Of a DNA stretch of 64,000 nucleotides, positions 9,941 through 19,718 are shown one piece after another. Location of the stretch: positions 62,001 to 126,000 of the forward strand of contig NZ_KZ848475.1 in the NCBI RefSeq assembly GCF_003327285.1, given 5' to 3'. The translations under genes and the position numbers were made by a program. The stretch is from Microbacterium sorbitolivorans. GTDB taxonomy: Bacteria; Actinomycetota; Actinomycetes; Actinomycetales; Microbacteriaceae. The notes beneath the pieces are model-generated. The model saw only the letters and a program-made list of their open reading frames with translations. It was not told the DNA's origin and did not search any database. Numbering within the stretch: the stretch's first letter is position 1; the number at the start of each line of letters is the position of its first letter.

Positions 9941-11617
9941 TTACGCCTCGATGACGAGCGGCACGATCATGGGGCGACGGCGCAGGCGCTGTCCGACCCA
10001 GCGGCCGATCGTGCGGCGGATGACCTGGCTCAGGGCGTGGTTGTCGCGCACGCCCTTCTCTGCTGCCTCCTGCAGCGCCTGGACGATCTTCGGGCGGATC
10101 TTGTCGAAGACCTTGTCGTCCTCCGCGAAACCGCGGGCGTGAATCTCGGGGCCCGTGACGATCTTGCCGGTCTTCGAGTCGACCACCACGATGATCGAAA
10201 TGAAGCCCTCCTCGCCGAGCACGCGGCGGTCCTTGAGGTCGGCGTCGGTGATCTCGCCCACCGAGGAGCCGTCGACGTAGACGAAGCCGAGGTCGAGCTG
10301 ACCCGAGACCCATGCCTCGCCGTCCTTCAGGTCGACGGACGTGCCGTTTTCGACGATGAAGGTGTTCTCCTCGGGCACGCCCGTCTGCTGCGCGAGGTTC
10401 GCGCTCGCCGTGAGGTGGCGGTATTCGCCGTGCACGGGGATGACGTTCTTCGGCTTGAGGATGTTGTAGCAGTAGAGCAGCTCGCCCGCGGCGGCGTGGC
10501 CCGAGACGTGCACCTTGGCGTTGGCCTTGTGCACGACGTTGGCGCCGAGCTTCGTGAGGCCATCGATCACACGGTAGACGGCGTTCTCGTTGCCGGGGAT
10601 GAGGCTCGAGGCGAGGATGACGGTGTCGCCCTCGCCGGGGGTGATGGCGTGGTCGAGGTTGGCCATGCGGCTGAGCACGGCCATCGGCTCGCCCTGCGAG
10701 CCGGTCGACATGTACACGATCTGGTGGTCGGGGATGTCGTGCGACTTCTTGTAGTCGACGAGCGCGCCCTCGGGCACGTTGAGGTAGCCGAGCTGCTCGG
10801 CGATGGTCATGTTGCGCACCATCGAACGGCCCAGCAGCGCGACGCGGCGGCCGTTGTTGACGGCGGCGTCGATGACCTGCTGCACGCGGTGAACGTGGCT
10901 TGAGAAGCTCGCGACGACGACGCGGCCGGTGGTCTTCGACATCACCTGGTCGATGACGGGGCCAATCTGGCGCTCGGTCGGTGTGAAGCCCGGCACGTCA
11001 GCGTTGGTCGAGTCGGGCAGGAACAGGTCAATGCCCTCTTCGCCGAGCTTCGCGAAGTGGCGGAGGTCGGTGATGCGGCCGTCGAGCGGCAGCTGATCCA
11101 TCTTGAAGTCACCCGTGTGCAGCACGAGGCCGGCTTCGGTGCGGATCGCGACGGCGAGCGCGTCGGGGATCGAGTGGTTGACGGCGACGAACTCCATGTC
11201 GAAGCCGGCGATCTTGCGCTTCTCGCCCTCGCGCACGACGTTCGAGACGGGCGTGATGCGGTGTTCCTTAAGCTTCGCCGTCGTGAGCGCGAGCGTGAGC
11301 TTCGAGCCGTAGATCGGGATGTCCTGGCGCATGCGCAGGAGATAGGGAACGCCGCCGATGTGGTCTTCGTGACCGTGCGTGAGCACGAGGCCGACGATGT
11401 CGCCGAGGCGATCCTTCAGCGGCTCCATGTCGGGCAGGATCAGGTCGACGCCCGGCTGGTGCTCTTCGGGGAAGAGGACGCCGCAGTCAACGAGCAGGAT
11501 CTTGCCGTCGAACTCGTACATGGCCATGTTGCGGCCGACCTCGCCCAGGCCACCGAGCGGGGTGACGCGCAGGGCGCCGGACTCGAGAGCGGGCGGGTCA
11601 AAGACAGGGGTGGACAT
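9941..11617 (-). CDS. rnj: ribonuclease J
   Basis: The 558-residue metallo-beta-lactamase/beta-CASP nuclease degrades and matures RNA with endonuclease and 5'-3' exonuclease activity. The metal-binding motif THGHEDHIGG lies near residue 90, and the later HVSGHAAAGE segment belongs to the beta-CASP region. The start MSTPVFDPP at 11617 is preceded by GAAAGG; codons further upstream are not conserved-looking. It lies 34 nt downstream of dapA, an arrangement widely seen in actinobacteria. Confidence 0.95.
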   Translation of the reverse strand: MSTPVFDPPALESGALRVTPLGGLGEVGRNMAMYEFDGKILLVDCGVLFPEEHQPGVDLILPDMEPLKDRLGDIVGLVLTHGHEDHIGGVPYLLRMRQDIPIYGSKLTLALTTAKLKEHRITPVSNVVREGEKRKIAGFDMEFVAVNHSIPDALAVAIRTEAGLVLHTGDFKMDQLPLDGRITDLRHFAKLGEEGIDLFLPDSTNADVPGFTPTERQIGPVIDQVMSKTTGRVVVASFSSHVHRVQQVIDAAVNNGRRVALLGRSMVRNMTIAEQLGYLNVPEGALVDYKKSHDIPDHQIVYMSTGSQGEPMAVLSRMANLDHAITPGEGDTVILASSLIPGNENAVYRVIDGLTKLGANVVHKANAKVHVSGHAAAGELLYCYNILKPKNVIPVHGEYRHLTASANLAQQTGVPEENTFIVENGTSVDLKDGEAWVSGQLDLGFVYVDGSSVGEITDADLKDRRVLGEEGFISIIVVVDSKTGKIVTGPEIHARGFAEDDKVFDKIRPKIVQALQEAAEKGVRDNHALSQVIRRTIGRWVGQRLRRRPMIVPLVIEA

Positions 11618-11651
11618 TGTGCCTTTCAGCGCGATTCGCGCAGGGGTTGCG

Positions 11652-12629
11652 TCACCGTGTGGTGCCAGGCACCTTGGGCAGCGCTCCGCCCGCGGCCGCG
11701 TTGCGGTCGGGGCGGAAGTTCGAGAAGTCCACGCCTTCAACGTCCTTCACGAGGGCGAGTTCGTCCTCGATGATGGCGGCCTCCCACTCTTCGGGGCCCA
11801 CAAGCGGCAGTCGCACGCGGGGGCTCGAAATACGGCCGAGGCCGTGGAGGATGTACTTGGTGGACACCGTGCCCGGCACGTGAGTCATCACGGCGCGGAC
11901 GAGCGGCTCGAGCTTCTTGTGCTGCTCGGTGGCGGTTGCGAGGTCGCCGCGGTTGACCGCGTCGACGATGGTTCGGTAAGGGCCGGCGGCGATGTTCGCC
12001 GTGACGCCGATCAGGCCCGAGGCGCCAATGGACAGTGCGGGCAGCGCGTTTGCGTCGTCGCCCGAGAAGTAGATGAGGTCGGTCTGGTTCATGACGCGGC
12101 TGACCTCGCTGAAGTCGCCCTTTGCGTCCTTCACCGCGACGATGTTGGGGTGCTTGGCGAGACGAAGGAACGTCTCGTACTTGATCGGCACGCCCGTGCG
12201 GCCCGGAATGTCGTACGCGATGACCGGCAGATCGGTCGAGTCGGCGATCAGACGGAAGTGCGTGAGGATGCCCGCCTGGGTGGGCTTGTTGTAGTACGGA
12301 GTGACGACCATGATGCCGTCGGCGCCGGCCTTCTCGCTCTTCTTGTAGAGGTCGATGGCGTGGGCGGTCTCGTTGGAGCCACCGCCCGTGATGATCTTCG
12401 CGCGCCCCGAGGCGACGCTCTTGCCCACTTCGACGAGCTTGAGCTTCTCGGCGTCGGTCAGCGTCGAGGTCTCACCCGTCGTGCCGGTGACGACGATGCC
12501 GTCGGCGCCCGAGGTGATGACGTCGTCCATCAGACGCTCCGTCGCATCCCAATCGACCTCACCATCGGCGGTCATCGGGGTAACGAGGGCGACGAGAACC
12601 TGACCGAAGGGGTTTGCGGGATGCGTCAT
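11652..12629 (-). CDS. dapA: 4-hydroxy-tetrahydrodipicolinate synthase
   Basis: DapA condenses pyruvate with aspartate semialdehyde at the entry to lysine and diaminopimelate synthesis. The 325-residue (beta/alpha)8 protein has the YDIPGRTG motif with the catalytic Tyr, and the Schiff-base Lys in AVKDAKGDF. The start at 12629 gives MTHPANPFG and has a TAATCT -10 element ending 7 nt upstream, inside the last codons of dfrA. The gene probably has its own leaderless transcript besides any read-through from dfrA. Confidence 0.95.
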   Translation of the reverse strand: MTHPANPFGQVLVALVTPMTADGEVDWDATERLMDDVITSGADGIVVTGTTGETSTLTDAEKLKLVEVGKSVASGRAKIITGGGSNETAHAIDLYKKSEKAGADGIMVVTPYYNKPTQAGILTHFRLIADSTDLPVIAYDIPGRTGVPIKYETFLRLAKHPNIVAVKDAKGDFSEVSRVMNQTDLIYFSGDDANALPALSIGASGLIGVTANIAAGPYRTIVDAVNRGDLATATEQHKKLEPLVRAVMTHVPGTVSTKYILHGLGRISSPRVRLPLVGPEEWEAAIIEDELALVKDVEGVDFSNFRPDRNAAAGGALPKVPGTTR

Positions 12630-12636
12630 ACGAACA

Positions 12637-12642
12637 AGATTA
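12637..12642 (-). promoter_or_regulatory. leaderless -10 element of dapA
   Basis: The minus strand reads TAATCT, then 7 nt, then the dapA ATG. It overlaps the dfrA stop codon. No Shine-Dalgarno sequence is present. Confidence 0.55.
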
Positions 12643-13134
12643 GCGCGAGGCGGCTGAATCGCGTGTCCACACCACGAAGCGGTAGCGCGTGCCGGTGCGG
12701 CTCGTGAGCCACTCCCCCACCTCCGAGCGGATCCATTCGGGCCCGATCTCGGGCGCGCGGGTGTCGCCGTCGACATCGAGGTCGATCTCGGTCACGTAGA
12801 GCTCCGAGACCCGAGGAAGCGCCTCGCGATACACCTGGCCGCCGCCGATAATCCACCCGTCGGAACCCACGAGCGGGGTCGCCTCGTCGAGCGATCCGCA
12901 GGTCTCCCCGCCGGGTGCCTCGTAGGATCCGTCGCGCGTGATCACGATGTTGCGGCGCCCCGGCAGGGGCCGGAAGCGCTCGGGGAACGACTCCCAGGTT
13001 CGCCGCCCCATGATGACGGCGGATCCGCGGGTGCGTTCCGAGAAATACGCCAGGTCTTCGGGGACGTGCCAGGGCATCGTTCCGCCGGATCCGATCACTC
13101 GCCCGCGGGCCTCGGCCCAGATGGCGCGCAGCAT
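12640..13134 (-). CDS. dfrA: dihydrofolate reductase
   Basis: The 164-residue enzyme reduces dihydrofolate with NADPH and recycles the folate used by ThyA. Family motifs are GGTMPWHVPEDLAYF, the nucleotide-binding GRRTWESFP, and GGGQVY near residue 98. The ATG at 13134 overlaps the thyA stop as TGATG, so this start is preferred over a GTG one codon upstream. It is directly coupled to thyA. Confidence 0.95.
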   Translation of the reverse strand: MLRAIWAEARGRVIGSGGTMPWHVPEDLAYFSERTRGSAVIMGRRTWESFPERFRPLPGRRNIVITRDGSYEAPGGETCGSLDEATPLVGSDGWIIGGGQVYREALPRVSELYVTEIDLDVDGDTRAPEIGPEWIRSEVGEWLTSRTGTRYRFVVWTRDSAASR

Positions 13135-13940
13135 CACACCGCGACCGCGCCACGAATGGCGGGGTGGTGCTCGTAACCCACGACCTCGAAGTCGGCGTAG
13201 TTGTAGTCGAAGATCGAGTCGGCCTGGCGGATCTTCAGCACGGGGTACGTGTACGGCTCGCGCGTAAGCTGCTCGGCAACCTGCTCGCGGTGGTTGTCAT
13301 AAATATGGCAGTCGCCGCCCGTCCACACGAACTCGCCGGGCTCGAGCCCCGCCTGCTGCGCGATCATCATCGTGAGCATGGCATAGCTCGCAATATTAAA
13401 AGGCACCCCCAGGAAGAGATCGGCGCTGCGCTGGTACAGCTGGCAGCTGAGCTTGCCGTCTGCAACGTAGAACTGGAACATCGCGTGGCACGGCGGAAGC
13501 GCCATGTTGTCGACCTCGGCGGGGTTCCAGGCGGTCACGATCATGCGGCGCGAGTCGGGAGTGTTGCGGATCTGCTCGACGACCTTGGCGATCTGATCGA
13601 TGTGGCCGCCGTCTGGCGTCGGCCAGGAGCGCCACTGCACCCCGTACACGGGCCCCAGGTCGCCGTTTTCGTCGGCCCACTCGTCCCAAATCGTGACGCC
13701 GCGCTGCTGCAGCCACTCGACATTGGAGTCGCCGCGCAGGAACCACAGCAGCTCGAGAGCGACCGACTTGAAGTGCACCTTCTTCGTCGTGATCAGCGGA
13801 AAGCCCTGCGCCAGGTCGTAGCGAATCTGGCGCCCAAACACGCTCGTCGTGCCGGTGCCGGTGCGATCCGACTTGTGCGATCCGTTTTCGAGCACATCGC
13901 GCAGGAGGTCTTCATAGGGCGTCGAGATCGCAGCAGGCAT
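13134..13940 (-). CDS. thyA: thymidylate synthase ThyA
   Basis: ThyA methylates dUMP to dTMP using methylenetetrahydrofolate. The 268-residue protein is of E. coli ThyA length. The catalytic cysteine is C151 in [10 protein letters not shown], and the folate/dUMP-binding segments [16 protein letters not shown] and HIYDNH are present. The start has TAGTCT ending 6 nt upstream and no ribosome-binding site, so the thyA-dfrA mRNA is probably leaderless. Confidence 0.97.
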   Translation of the reverse strand: MPAAISTPYEDLLRDVLENGSHKSDRTGTGTTSVFGRQIRYDLAQGFPLITTKKVHFKSVALELLWFLRGDSNVEWLQQRGVTIWDEWADENGDLGPVYGVQWRSWPTPDGGHIDQIAKVVEQIRNTPDSRRMIVTAWNPAEVDNMALPPCHAMFQFYVADGKLSCQLYQRSADLFLGVPFNIASYAMLTMMIAQQAGLEPGEFVWTGGDCHIYDNHREQVAEQLTREPYTYPVLKIRQADSIFDYNYADFEVVGYEHHPAIRGAVAV

Positions 13941-13946
13941 ACCTCA

Positions 13947-13952
13947 AGACTA
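13947..13952 (-). promoter_or_regulatory. leaderless -10 element of thyA-dfrA
   Basis: TAGTCT on the minus strand, followed by TGAGGT and the ATG at 13940. Confidence 0.6.
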
Positions 13953-14061
13953 CGCTCCCCCACCGGGACGGAGCCCGACGAAAGAGCGCGTTCTGGTGAC
14001 GCATCGCGGCGCCGCCATTAGGCTGATTCCGACCGCTCACCACTACCCCCGAGGAGTCATC

Positions 14062-14484
14062 ATGGCTATCACCAGCGAAGCAACCGCCAACTGGTCGGGT
14101 TCGCTCACCGAAGGATCCGGAACCGTCGCGGCCGCGAGCGGCATCGGCACGTTCCCCGTCAACTGGAAGGCCCGCTCGGAGGGCTCGGACTCGACGACGA
14201 CGCCCGAGGAGCTCATCGCTGCGGCCCACTCGTCATGCTTCAACATGGCGCTCTCGAACGAGCTCACCCAGGCGGGCTTCACGCCCACCTCGCTCACGAC
14301 CACGGCGTCGGTCACCTTCGTGCCCGGCACCGGCATCACGGGCAGCCACCTCAACGTCTCGGCGACGATCCCGGGCATCTCGGAGGCCCAGTTCGAAGAG
14401 ATCGCGAACGGCGCGAAGTCAGGCTGCCCGGTCTCGCAGGCCCTCGCCGGCATCGAGATCACCATCGAAGCCTCGCTCGCCTAA
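14062..14484 (+). CDS. OsmC/Ohr-family peroxidase
   Basis: The 140-residue protein belongs to the OsmC-like family, which reduces organic hydroperoxides through two cysteines. These are C59 in AHSSCFNMAL and C122 in KSGCPVSQAL. The Glu-rich helix around residues 48-52 is also typical. The ATG at 14062 follows GAGGAG. It is divergent from thyA and is followed by a strong hairpin terminator. OsmC and Ohr subtypes are not separated with certainty; the SGCPVSQAL motif favours OsmC. Confidence 0.9.
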   Translation: MAITSEATANWSGSLTEGSGTVAAASGIGTFPVNWKARSEGSDSTTTPEELIAAAHSSCFNMALSNELTQAGFTPTSLTTTASVTFVPGTGITGSHLNVSATIPGISEAQFEEIANGAKSGCPVSQALAGIEITIEASLA

Positions 14485-14496
14485 GCAAGACAAGAA

Positions 14497-14531
14497 CGAA
14501 GCCCGCCTCGCCAAAAACGAGGCGGGCTTCG
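14497..14531. terminator. bidirectional terminator between osmC-like gene and TPR gene
   Basis: Perfect 14-bp arms (CGAAGCCCGCCTCG and its complement) around a 7-nt loop lie between two convergent genes. Confidence 0.8.
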
Positions 14532-14547
14532 TGGTTCTTCTAGAGAC

Positions 14548-14997
14548 CTACCGCCGCGCCAACCGAATCGCCTGCCGGGTGGCGGCGCGGGCGCGCTTGC
14601 GGTCGCCCGCGGCGTCGTAAACGACGCCGAGTCGGAACCAGGCTCGCCAGCTGTCGGGCTCGGCCTCGACGGCGCGCTGATAGTCGGGGAAGAGCGCGTC
14701 GGCGTCGGCACGGACGACGCCACCGGAGGGCCGCAGGGCGACCTCCTCGGAGGGCAGAAGGCCCTCCTCGCCGAGCTGCTTGGCGAGGCGGTCGGCGCGC
14801 CAGCCGAACCAGAGCTCTCGGCCGAGGGCCCAGAAGCCGAGGAGGGGGAAGACGATCATGGCGACGCCCATGACGATCGCGATGGGCTCGGAAGTGTCGA
14901 TGCCCGCGCCAATCATGGCGACGGAGCGGCCACCGAGCAGCCAGATGTAGAGCGCGAAGACGACGGCCATGACGGCGACGCCGATGCGGGTGCCCAT
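14548..14997 (-). CDS. small membrane protein with a TPR-like C-terminus
   Basis: The 149-residue protein has two hydrophobic segments (about residues 6-26 and 38-60). A soluble C-terminus contains one TPR-like unit (FPDYQRAVEAEPDSWRAWFRLGVVYDAAGDRKRARAATRQAIRLA). The start ATG overlaps the dapB stop as ATGA, so it is cotranscribed and coupled with dapB. The pairing is conserved-looking, but no function can be assigned from sequence. Confidence 0.75.
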   Translation of the reverse strand: MGTRIGVAVMAVVFALYIWLLGGRSVAMIGAGIDTSEPIAIVMGVAMIVFPLLGFWALGRELWFGWRADRLAKQLGEEGLLPSEEVALRPSGGVVRADADALFPDYQRAVEAEPDSWRAWFRLGVVYDAAGDRKRARAATRQAIRLARR

Positions 14998-15719
14998 CAG
15001 GAGAGCTCGAGGAAGTTGTCGAGGCCGACGGCGACGCCGGTGGTGCCGTTGATGCCGGCGAGCGCGAGGCGGATGCCCGGCGCGTAGGCGGCCTGCGGGT
15101 CGGCGGTGTCGTGCTGGATGACGAGGCTCTCGCCGGGGCCGGAGAGGATGACCTGCTGCTGGGCGATGACGCCGGGGCGGCGGAGGGAGTGCACGGGGAC
15201 GCCGGCCGTCAGCTCGCCGCGGGCGGGCTGGTCGGCGTTCGGCGCCTGGACGGGCTCGGTGCGGCCGGCGGCGATGAGCTCGGCGGTACGCACCGCGGTG
15301 CCGCTCGGCGAGTCGATCTTCGTGTCGCGGTGCGATTCGATGATCTCGGCGAAGGGGAAGAATTTCGCGGCCTGGGCGGCGATGCGGGATCCGATGACGG
15401 AGCCGAGCGAGAAGTTCGGGATGATGACGACGGCGACGCCCGCGTCGTCGGCGAGCGGCGCGATCTCGGCGATCTTCTCGGCGGACCAGCCGCTCGTGGC
15501 GACGAGCGCGGGGATGCCGCGGGCGATGGCCTCGCGGACGATCTTCTCGCTGGCCTCGAGGTTGGTCGCGTCGACGACGAGGTCGGCGCCGGCGATGTCG
15601 GCGGGCGAGCTCGCGGATCCGAGGACGGTGGTCACCTCGTAGCCGGGCGTCTCGTCGAGAACGGTGCGGATGATCCTGCCGAGTTTGCCGGATCCGCCGG
15701 CGAGGGCCACGAGAGTCAT
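14997..15719 (-). CDS. dapB: 4-hydroxy-tetrahydrodipicolinate reductase
   Basis: DapB reduces the DapA product in the lysine/diaminopimelate pathway. The 240-residue protein has an N-terminal nucleotide-binding GGSGKLGR. The substrate-binding motif reads ESHRDTKIDSPSGTA (about residues 127-141), a variant of the usual ELHHxxKxDAPSGTA. The start at 15719 has TAAACT ending 6 nt upstream and no Shine-Dalgarno sequence. It is followed by the TPR membrane gene. Confidence 0.93.
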   Translation of the reverse strand: MTLVALAGGSGKLGRIIRTVLDETPGYEVTTVLGSASSPADIAGADLVVDATNLEASEKIVREAIARGIPALVATSGWSAEKIAEIAPLADDAGVAVVIIPNFSLGSVIGSRIAAQAAKFFPFAEIIESHRDTKIDSPSGTAVRTAELIAAGRTEPVQAPNADQPARGELTAGVPVHSLRRPGVIAQQQVILSGPGESLVIQHDTADPQAAYAPGIRLALAGINGTTGVAVGLDNFLELS

Positions 15720-15725
15720 GGATCC

Positions 15726-15731
15726 AGTTTA
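15726..15731 (-). promoter_or_regulatory. leaderless -10 element of dapB
   Basis: TAAACT on the minus strand, then GGATCC, then the ATG at 15719. The 6-nt spacer is itself a GGATCC hexamer. Confidence 0.55.
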
Positions 15732-15759
15732 CGGGGCCTGCCAGGCCCGCCCTCGCGGA

Positions 15760-16362
15760 TCAGACGGGCGGGTTCTCGGGGAGGCCGGTGCGCAGCTCGT
15801 AGGGCAGGTGGGCGATGTCGTTGTGGCTGACGAGGCTCCACGGCCGGCCCTTCTTCTGGGCGAGGATCGTGAGGCCGCAATTGGCCTGGTTGAGCGTCAG
15901 CCAGCGCCATTCCTCGGCGCCGAGCACCTCGCGGACGAACCACGAGATGACGAAGTTGTGGGTGATGAGGAGCTCGTGCACGTCGCCCGCCTTGCGGACG
16001 AGGAATTCGTTGACGGCGTCGCCCATCTGGGCCTGGCCGGCCTCGATCTCTTCCTCGGTGATTCCGCCGAAGAAGGGCTCGAAGACCGAGGGCGTGTCTT
16101 CGCACATGCCGGTCGGGACGCAGTCGAAGAGGAGCGCGTGGGGCTGCGGGTCGATCGCGGGCATGCGCTCAGCGAGGATCTTCGCGGTTTCGGTCGCGCG
16201 GAGGAGCGGCGAGTGCCAGACGGCGTCGAACGGGACGCCCGAGAGGCGGTCGGCGAGGAGGCCGGCCTGGCGTACGCCGCGGGGTGAGAGCGGCCCGTCT
16301 TCGAGACCGTATTCGGCGTCTTGGTGTTCGCCATGGCGAACGAGGTAGATGTAGTGCGTCAC
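15760..16362 (-). CDS. histidine phosphatase family protein
   Basis: The 200-residue protein has the N-terminal RHG motif (LVRHGEHQDAE) with the phosphorylated histidine. SPLLRATETA and the later LLITHNFVISWF supply the second catalytic histidine, as in the phosphoglycerate-mutase-like superfamily. The substrate is not evident. The start is GTG at 16362 (VTHYIYLVRHG). It lies downstream of pnp, separated by two hairpins. Confidence 0.85.
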   Translation of the reverse strand: MTHYIYLVRHGEHQDAEYGLEDGPLSPRGVRQAGLLADRLSGVPFDAVWHSPLLRATETAKILAERMPAIDPQPHALLFDCVPTGMCEDTPSVFEPFFGGITEEEIEAGQAQMGDAVNEFLVRKAGDVHELLITHNFVISWFVREVLGAEEWRWLTLNQANCGLTILAQKKGRPWSLVSHNDIAHLPYELRTGLPENPPV

Positions 16363-16422
16363 CGGTGATCCGCTTCGTCGAGGTCAGTGCTGTATCTGGC
16401 GCAGTGTGGGCAAGTGTGCAGT

Positions 16423-16457
16423 ATGAAAGCCGCGCGCTGACGCGTCGCGGCTTTCAT
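16423..16457. terminator. hairpin between pnp and histidine phosphatase gene
   Basis: Perfect 12-bp arms ATGAAAGCCGCG and CGCGGCTTTCAT around an 11-nt loop. It may back up the terminator at 16481-16522 or act as the 5' stem of the downstream mRNA. Confidence 0.5.
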
Positions 16458-16480
16458 CTACCCTATCCCGGCGCCACGGC

Positions 16481-16522
16481 CGAGGGCCTCGTTTCCCGAC
16501 ATTTCGGAAAGCGAGGCCCTCG
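16481..16522 (-). terminator. terminator of pnp
   Basis: Arms CGAGGGCCTCG and CGAGGCCCTCG, with further partial pairing inward, lie 18 nt after the pnp stop. Confidence 0.7.
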
Positions 16523-16539
16523 ATTACAGCGATGGGAAA

Positions 16540-18792
16540 TTAGGCTTCGGTCGCCTCGGCCTCGGGCTCGGCGCCCTCTTCCTGGACGAGCTCGAGCGAG
16601 AGCTTTCCGCGGTCGTCGACCTTCGAGATCTTGACGAGGAGCTTCTGGCCCACCGACACGACGTCCTCGATGTTCTCGACGCGCTTGCCGCCGTTGAGCT
16701 TGCGCAGCTCGGTGACGTGAAGCAGGCCGTCCTTGCCCGGAAGGAGCGAGACGAACACACCGAACTTGGCGATGTTGACGGCGGTACCGAGGTACTGCTC
16801 GCCGACCTCGGGGTTGGTCGGGTTCGCGATCGCGTTGACCTGGGCGCGCGCGGCGTCTGCCGCGGGGCCGTCGGTCGCGCCGATGTAGACGGTGCCGTCT
16901 TCCTCGATCGAGATCGTGGCGCCGGTCTCGTCCTGGATCGCGTTGATCGTCTTGCCCTTGGGGCCGATCAGCTCGCCGATCTTGTCGACGGGGATCTGCA
17001 CGCTGATGACGCGGGGCGCCGTCGGTGCCATCTCGTCGGGGGTGTCGATCGCCGAGTTCAGCACGTCGAGGATGCGCAGACGCGCGTCCTTGGCCTGCGT
17101 GAGGGCGCCAGCGAGGACCTCCGAGGGGATGCCGTCGAGCTTCGTGTCGAGCTGGAGAGCGGTCACGAACTCGCTGGTACCGGCGACCTTGAAGTCCATG
17201 TCGCCCAGGGCGTCTTCGGCGCCGAGGATGTCGGTGAGGGCCGCGTAGCGGGTCTCGCCGTCGACGTCCTCCGACACGAGGCCCATCGCGATACCGGCAA
17301 CGGGTGCGCGCAGCGGCACACCGGCGTTGAGGAGCGAGAGCGTCGAGGCGCAGACCGAACCCATCGAGGTGGATCCGTTGGAGCCGAGGGCCTCGGACAC
17401 CTGGCGGATCGCGTAGGGGAACTCCTCGCGCGTCGGCAGGACCGGCACGAGGGCGCGCTCGGCGAGGAAGCCGTGGCCGATCTCGCGGCGCTTGGGGCTA
17501 CCCACACGACCCGTCTCACCCGTCGAGTAGGGCGGGAAGTTGTAGTGGTGCATGTAGCGCTTCGACGTGGTCGGCGAGAGCGAGTCGATCTGCTGCTCCA
17601 TCTTGAGCATGTTCAGCGTGGTGACACCCATAATCTGGGTCTCGCCGCGCTGGAAGATTGCCGAGCCGTGCACGCGCGGGATGACCTGAACCTCGGCGTC
17701 GAGCGGGCGGATGTCGGCGAGGCCACGACCGTCGATGCGCACACCGTCGGTGAGGATGCGGCCGCGGACGACCTCCTTGGTGACCGACTTGTAGGCGGCC
17801 GAGACCTCGGCGTTTGCCGAGGCGGGAAGCTCGCCGGCCTCAACCTTGGCGGCGACCTCTGCCTTGACGCGGTCCTTCAGTGCGTCGTCGGCGTCCTGGC
17901 GCTGCTGCTTGTCGGCGATCTGGTAGATGCCCTTGAGCTCTTCCAGCGCCGAGTCGCGCACGACGGCGAAGAGCTCGTCGGTGTACGAGGCGAAGACGGG
18001 GAACTCGAGCGGGGCGCGCGTCGACGACGCGGCCATCTCGGCCTGGGCGGCGACGAGCTGCTTGATGAACGGCTTGGCGGCCTCGAGGCCACCGGCGACG
18101 ATCTCTTCGTTCGGCTTGACGGCGCCGCCGCGGATGAGGTTCCACGAACCCTCCGTGGCCTCGGCCTCAACCATCATGATGGCGACATCGCCGTTGTCGA
18201 GCACGCGGCCCGCGACCATGAGGTCGAAGACGGCCTGGTCGACCTGCTCGGCGTTCGGGAACGCGACCCACTGGTCGTCGTGCTGACCCATGCCCGGGAT
18301 GAGCGCGAGGCGCACACCGGCGATGGGGCCCGAGAAGGGCAGACCCGAGATCTGCGTCGACGCCGAGGCGGCGTTGATCGCGAGGGCGTCGTAGAACTCG
18401 CCCGGTGCGATCGAGAGCACCGTGACGACGATCTGGACCTCGTTGCGCAGGCCGTTGACGAACGACGGGCGCAGCGGGCGGTCGATGAGGCGGCACACGA
18501 GGATGGCCTCGGTCGAGGGGCGACCCTCGCGGCGGAAGAACGAGCCGGGGATCTTGCCCGCGGCGTACGAGCGCTCTTCGACGTCAACCGTCAGCGGGAA
18601 GAAGTCGAAGCCCTCGCGGGGGTGCTTGCCGGCGCTCGTGGCGGAGAGAAGCATGGTCTCTTCGTCGAGGTAAGCGGCGACGGCGCCCTGAGCCTGCTGC
18701 GCAAGGCGGCCGGTCTCGAAGCGGATCGTGCGGGTGCCGAAGCGACCGTTATCGAGAACGGCCTCAGCTGCGGTGATTTCTGGACCCTCCAA
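16540..18792 (-). CDS. pnp: polynucleotide phosphorylase / GpsI
   Basis: The 750-residue enzyme degrades RNA 3'-5' by phosphorolysis. It has two RNase PH domains joined by a helical segment, then a KH domain ([19 protein letters not shown], about residue 600). A final S1 domain holds [20 protein letters not shown]. The start is TTG at 18792, directly preceded by GGAGGG with 5-nt spacing; no ATG fits this ribosome-binding site. The leader contains a stem-loop (about 18809-18841). Adjacent terminators make pnp monocistronic here; rpsO is not upstream but at 24.2 kb. Confidence 0.96.
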   Translation of the reverse strand: MEGPEITAAEAVLDNGRFGTRTIRFETGRLAQQAQGAVAAYLDEETMLLSATSAGKHPREGFDFFPLTVDVEERSYAAGKIPGSFFRREGRPSTEAILVCRLIDRPLRPSFVNGLRNEVQIVVTVLSIAPGEFYDALAINAASASTQISGLPFSGPIAGVRLALIPGMGQHDDQWVAFPNAEQVDQAVFDLMVAGRVLDNGDVAIMMVEAEATEGSWNLIRGGAVKPNEEIVAGGLEAAKPFIKQLVAAQAEMAASSTRAPLEFPVFASYTDELFAVVRDSALEELKGIYQIADKQQRQDADDALKDRVKAEVAAKVEAGELPASANAEVSAAYKSVTKEVVRGRILTDGVRIDGRGLADIRPLDAEVQVIPRVHGSAIFQRGETQIMGVTTLNMLKMEQQIDSLSPTTSKRYMHHYNFPPYSTGETGRVGSPKRREIGHGFLAERALVPVLPTREEFPYAIRQVSEALGSNGSTSMGSVCASTLSLLNAGVPLRAPVAGIAMGLVSEDVDGETRYAALTDILGAEDALGDMDFKVAGTSEFVTALQLDTKLDGIPSEVLAGALTQAKDARLRILDVLNSAIDTPDEMAPTAPRVISVQIPVDKIGELIGPKGKTINAIQDETGATISIEEDGTVYIGATDGPAADAARAQVNAIANPTNPEVGEQYLGTAVNIAKFGVFVSLLPGKDGLLHVTELRKLNGGKRVENIEDVVSVGQKLLVKISKVDDRGKLSLELVQEEGAEPEAEATEA

Positions 18793-18804
18793 GGGATCCC
18801 TCCT

Positions 18805-18845
18805 TATATACGTGCGTGCCCTACCTGATGACAGGGCGTACGTGA
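18805..18845 (-). promoter_or_regulatory. stem-loop in the pnp leader
   Basis: GCCCT and AGGGC plus an outer CGT/ACG pairing form an imperfect stem just upstream of the GGAGGG site. PNPase leaders in other bacteria carry RNase III-processed stems used for autocontrol; that role is inferred only. Confidence 0.3.
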
Positions 18846-19019
18846 AGGAGCAGGAGAGGATGCCATGCTGGCCACCAGGAGAAACTCACCGGGACGCCCG
18901 GGAAGCCACTTCTAGGGACCAGCTCCTATCGAGCCTGCTCCATGAATTTATGCAATTGTGCACTTCCAGCCTAACAGGGCGGTTGAATAGAGGGGCAACC
19001 CGAAATCAAAGGAGATTCC

Positions 19020-19712
19020 ATGGCCGCTAAGAAGGCCCTCATCGTGCGTGGCGGATGGGACGGACACCAGCCCGTCGCCGCGACCGAGCTTTTCATTCCC
19101 TTCCTCACCGATAACGGCTTCGACGTGCGCGTCGAGGAGTCGAACGAGATCTACGCCGACGCGGCCGTCATGGCCGAGACCGACCTCATCCTGCAGTCGG
19201 TGACGATGTCGGAGATCTCGCGAGAGGCCTTCGCGGGCCTGCGCGACGCCGTCATCGCCGGCACGGGCTTCGCCGGCTGGCACGGCGGCATCGCCGACTC
19301 GTACCGCAACAACTCCGATTACCTGCAGCTCGTCGGCGGCCAGTTCGCGACCCACCCGTCGAAGCACCCCGACGAGCTGACCGAGGGCGACCCGGCGAAC
19401 AACTACCTCACCTACACCGTGAAGGTAACGGATCCGGATCACGAGATCATGGCGGGGATCGGCGACTTCGAGCTGCACACCGAGCAGTATTGGGTGCTGC
19501 ACGACGACCTGATCGACGTGCTCGCGACCACGACCCACCCGGTGCAGCCGTACCACCCGTGGCACCGCCCCATCACGTCGCCCGCCGTGTGGACGCGCCT
19601 GTGGGGCAACGGCCGCATCTTCGTCGCGACGCCCGGCCACTCCCCCGAGGTGCTCCAGGATCCGAACGTGCGAACGATCGTCGAGCGCGGCCTGCTCTGG
19701 GCCGCGCGGTAG
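19020..19712 (+). CDS. ThuA-domain protein
   Basis: The 230-residue protein is a ThuA/trehalose-utilisation-like fold, related to class I glutamine amidotransferases. The motifs LIVRGGWDGHQP, GTGFAGWHGGIADSYR and FELHTEQYW are characteristic. Such proteins accompany sugar dehydrogenases, but no partner is seen here. The start has a strong AAAGGAG at 19008-19014. The gene ends 6 nt before the stop of the convergent glycosyltransferase-SGNH gene with no hairpin between them. Confidence 0.85.
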   Translation: MAAKKALIVRGGWDGHQPVAATELFIPFLTDNGFDVRVEESNEIYADAAVMAETDLILQSVTMSEISREAFAGLRDAVIAGTGFAGWHGGIADSYRNNSDYLQLVGGQFATHPSKHPDELTEGDPANNYLTYTVKVTDPDHEIMAGIGDFELHTEQYWVLHDDLIDVLATTTHPVQPYHPWHRPITSPAVWTRLWGNGRIFVATPGHSPEVLQDPNVRTIVERGLLWAAR

Positions 19713-19718
19713 AGCCGA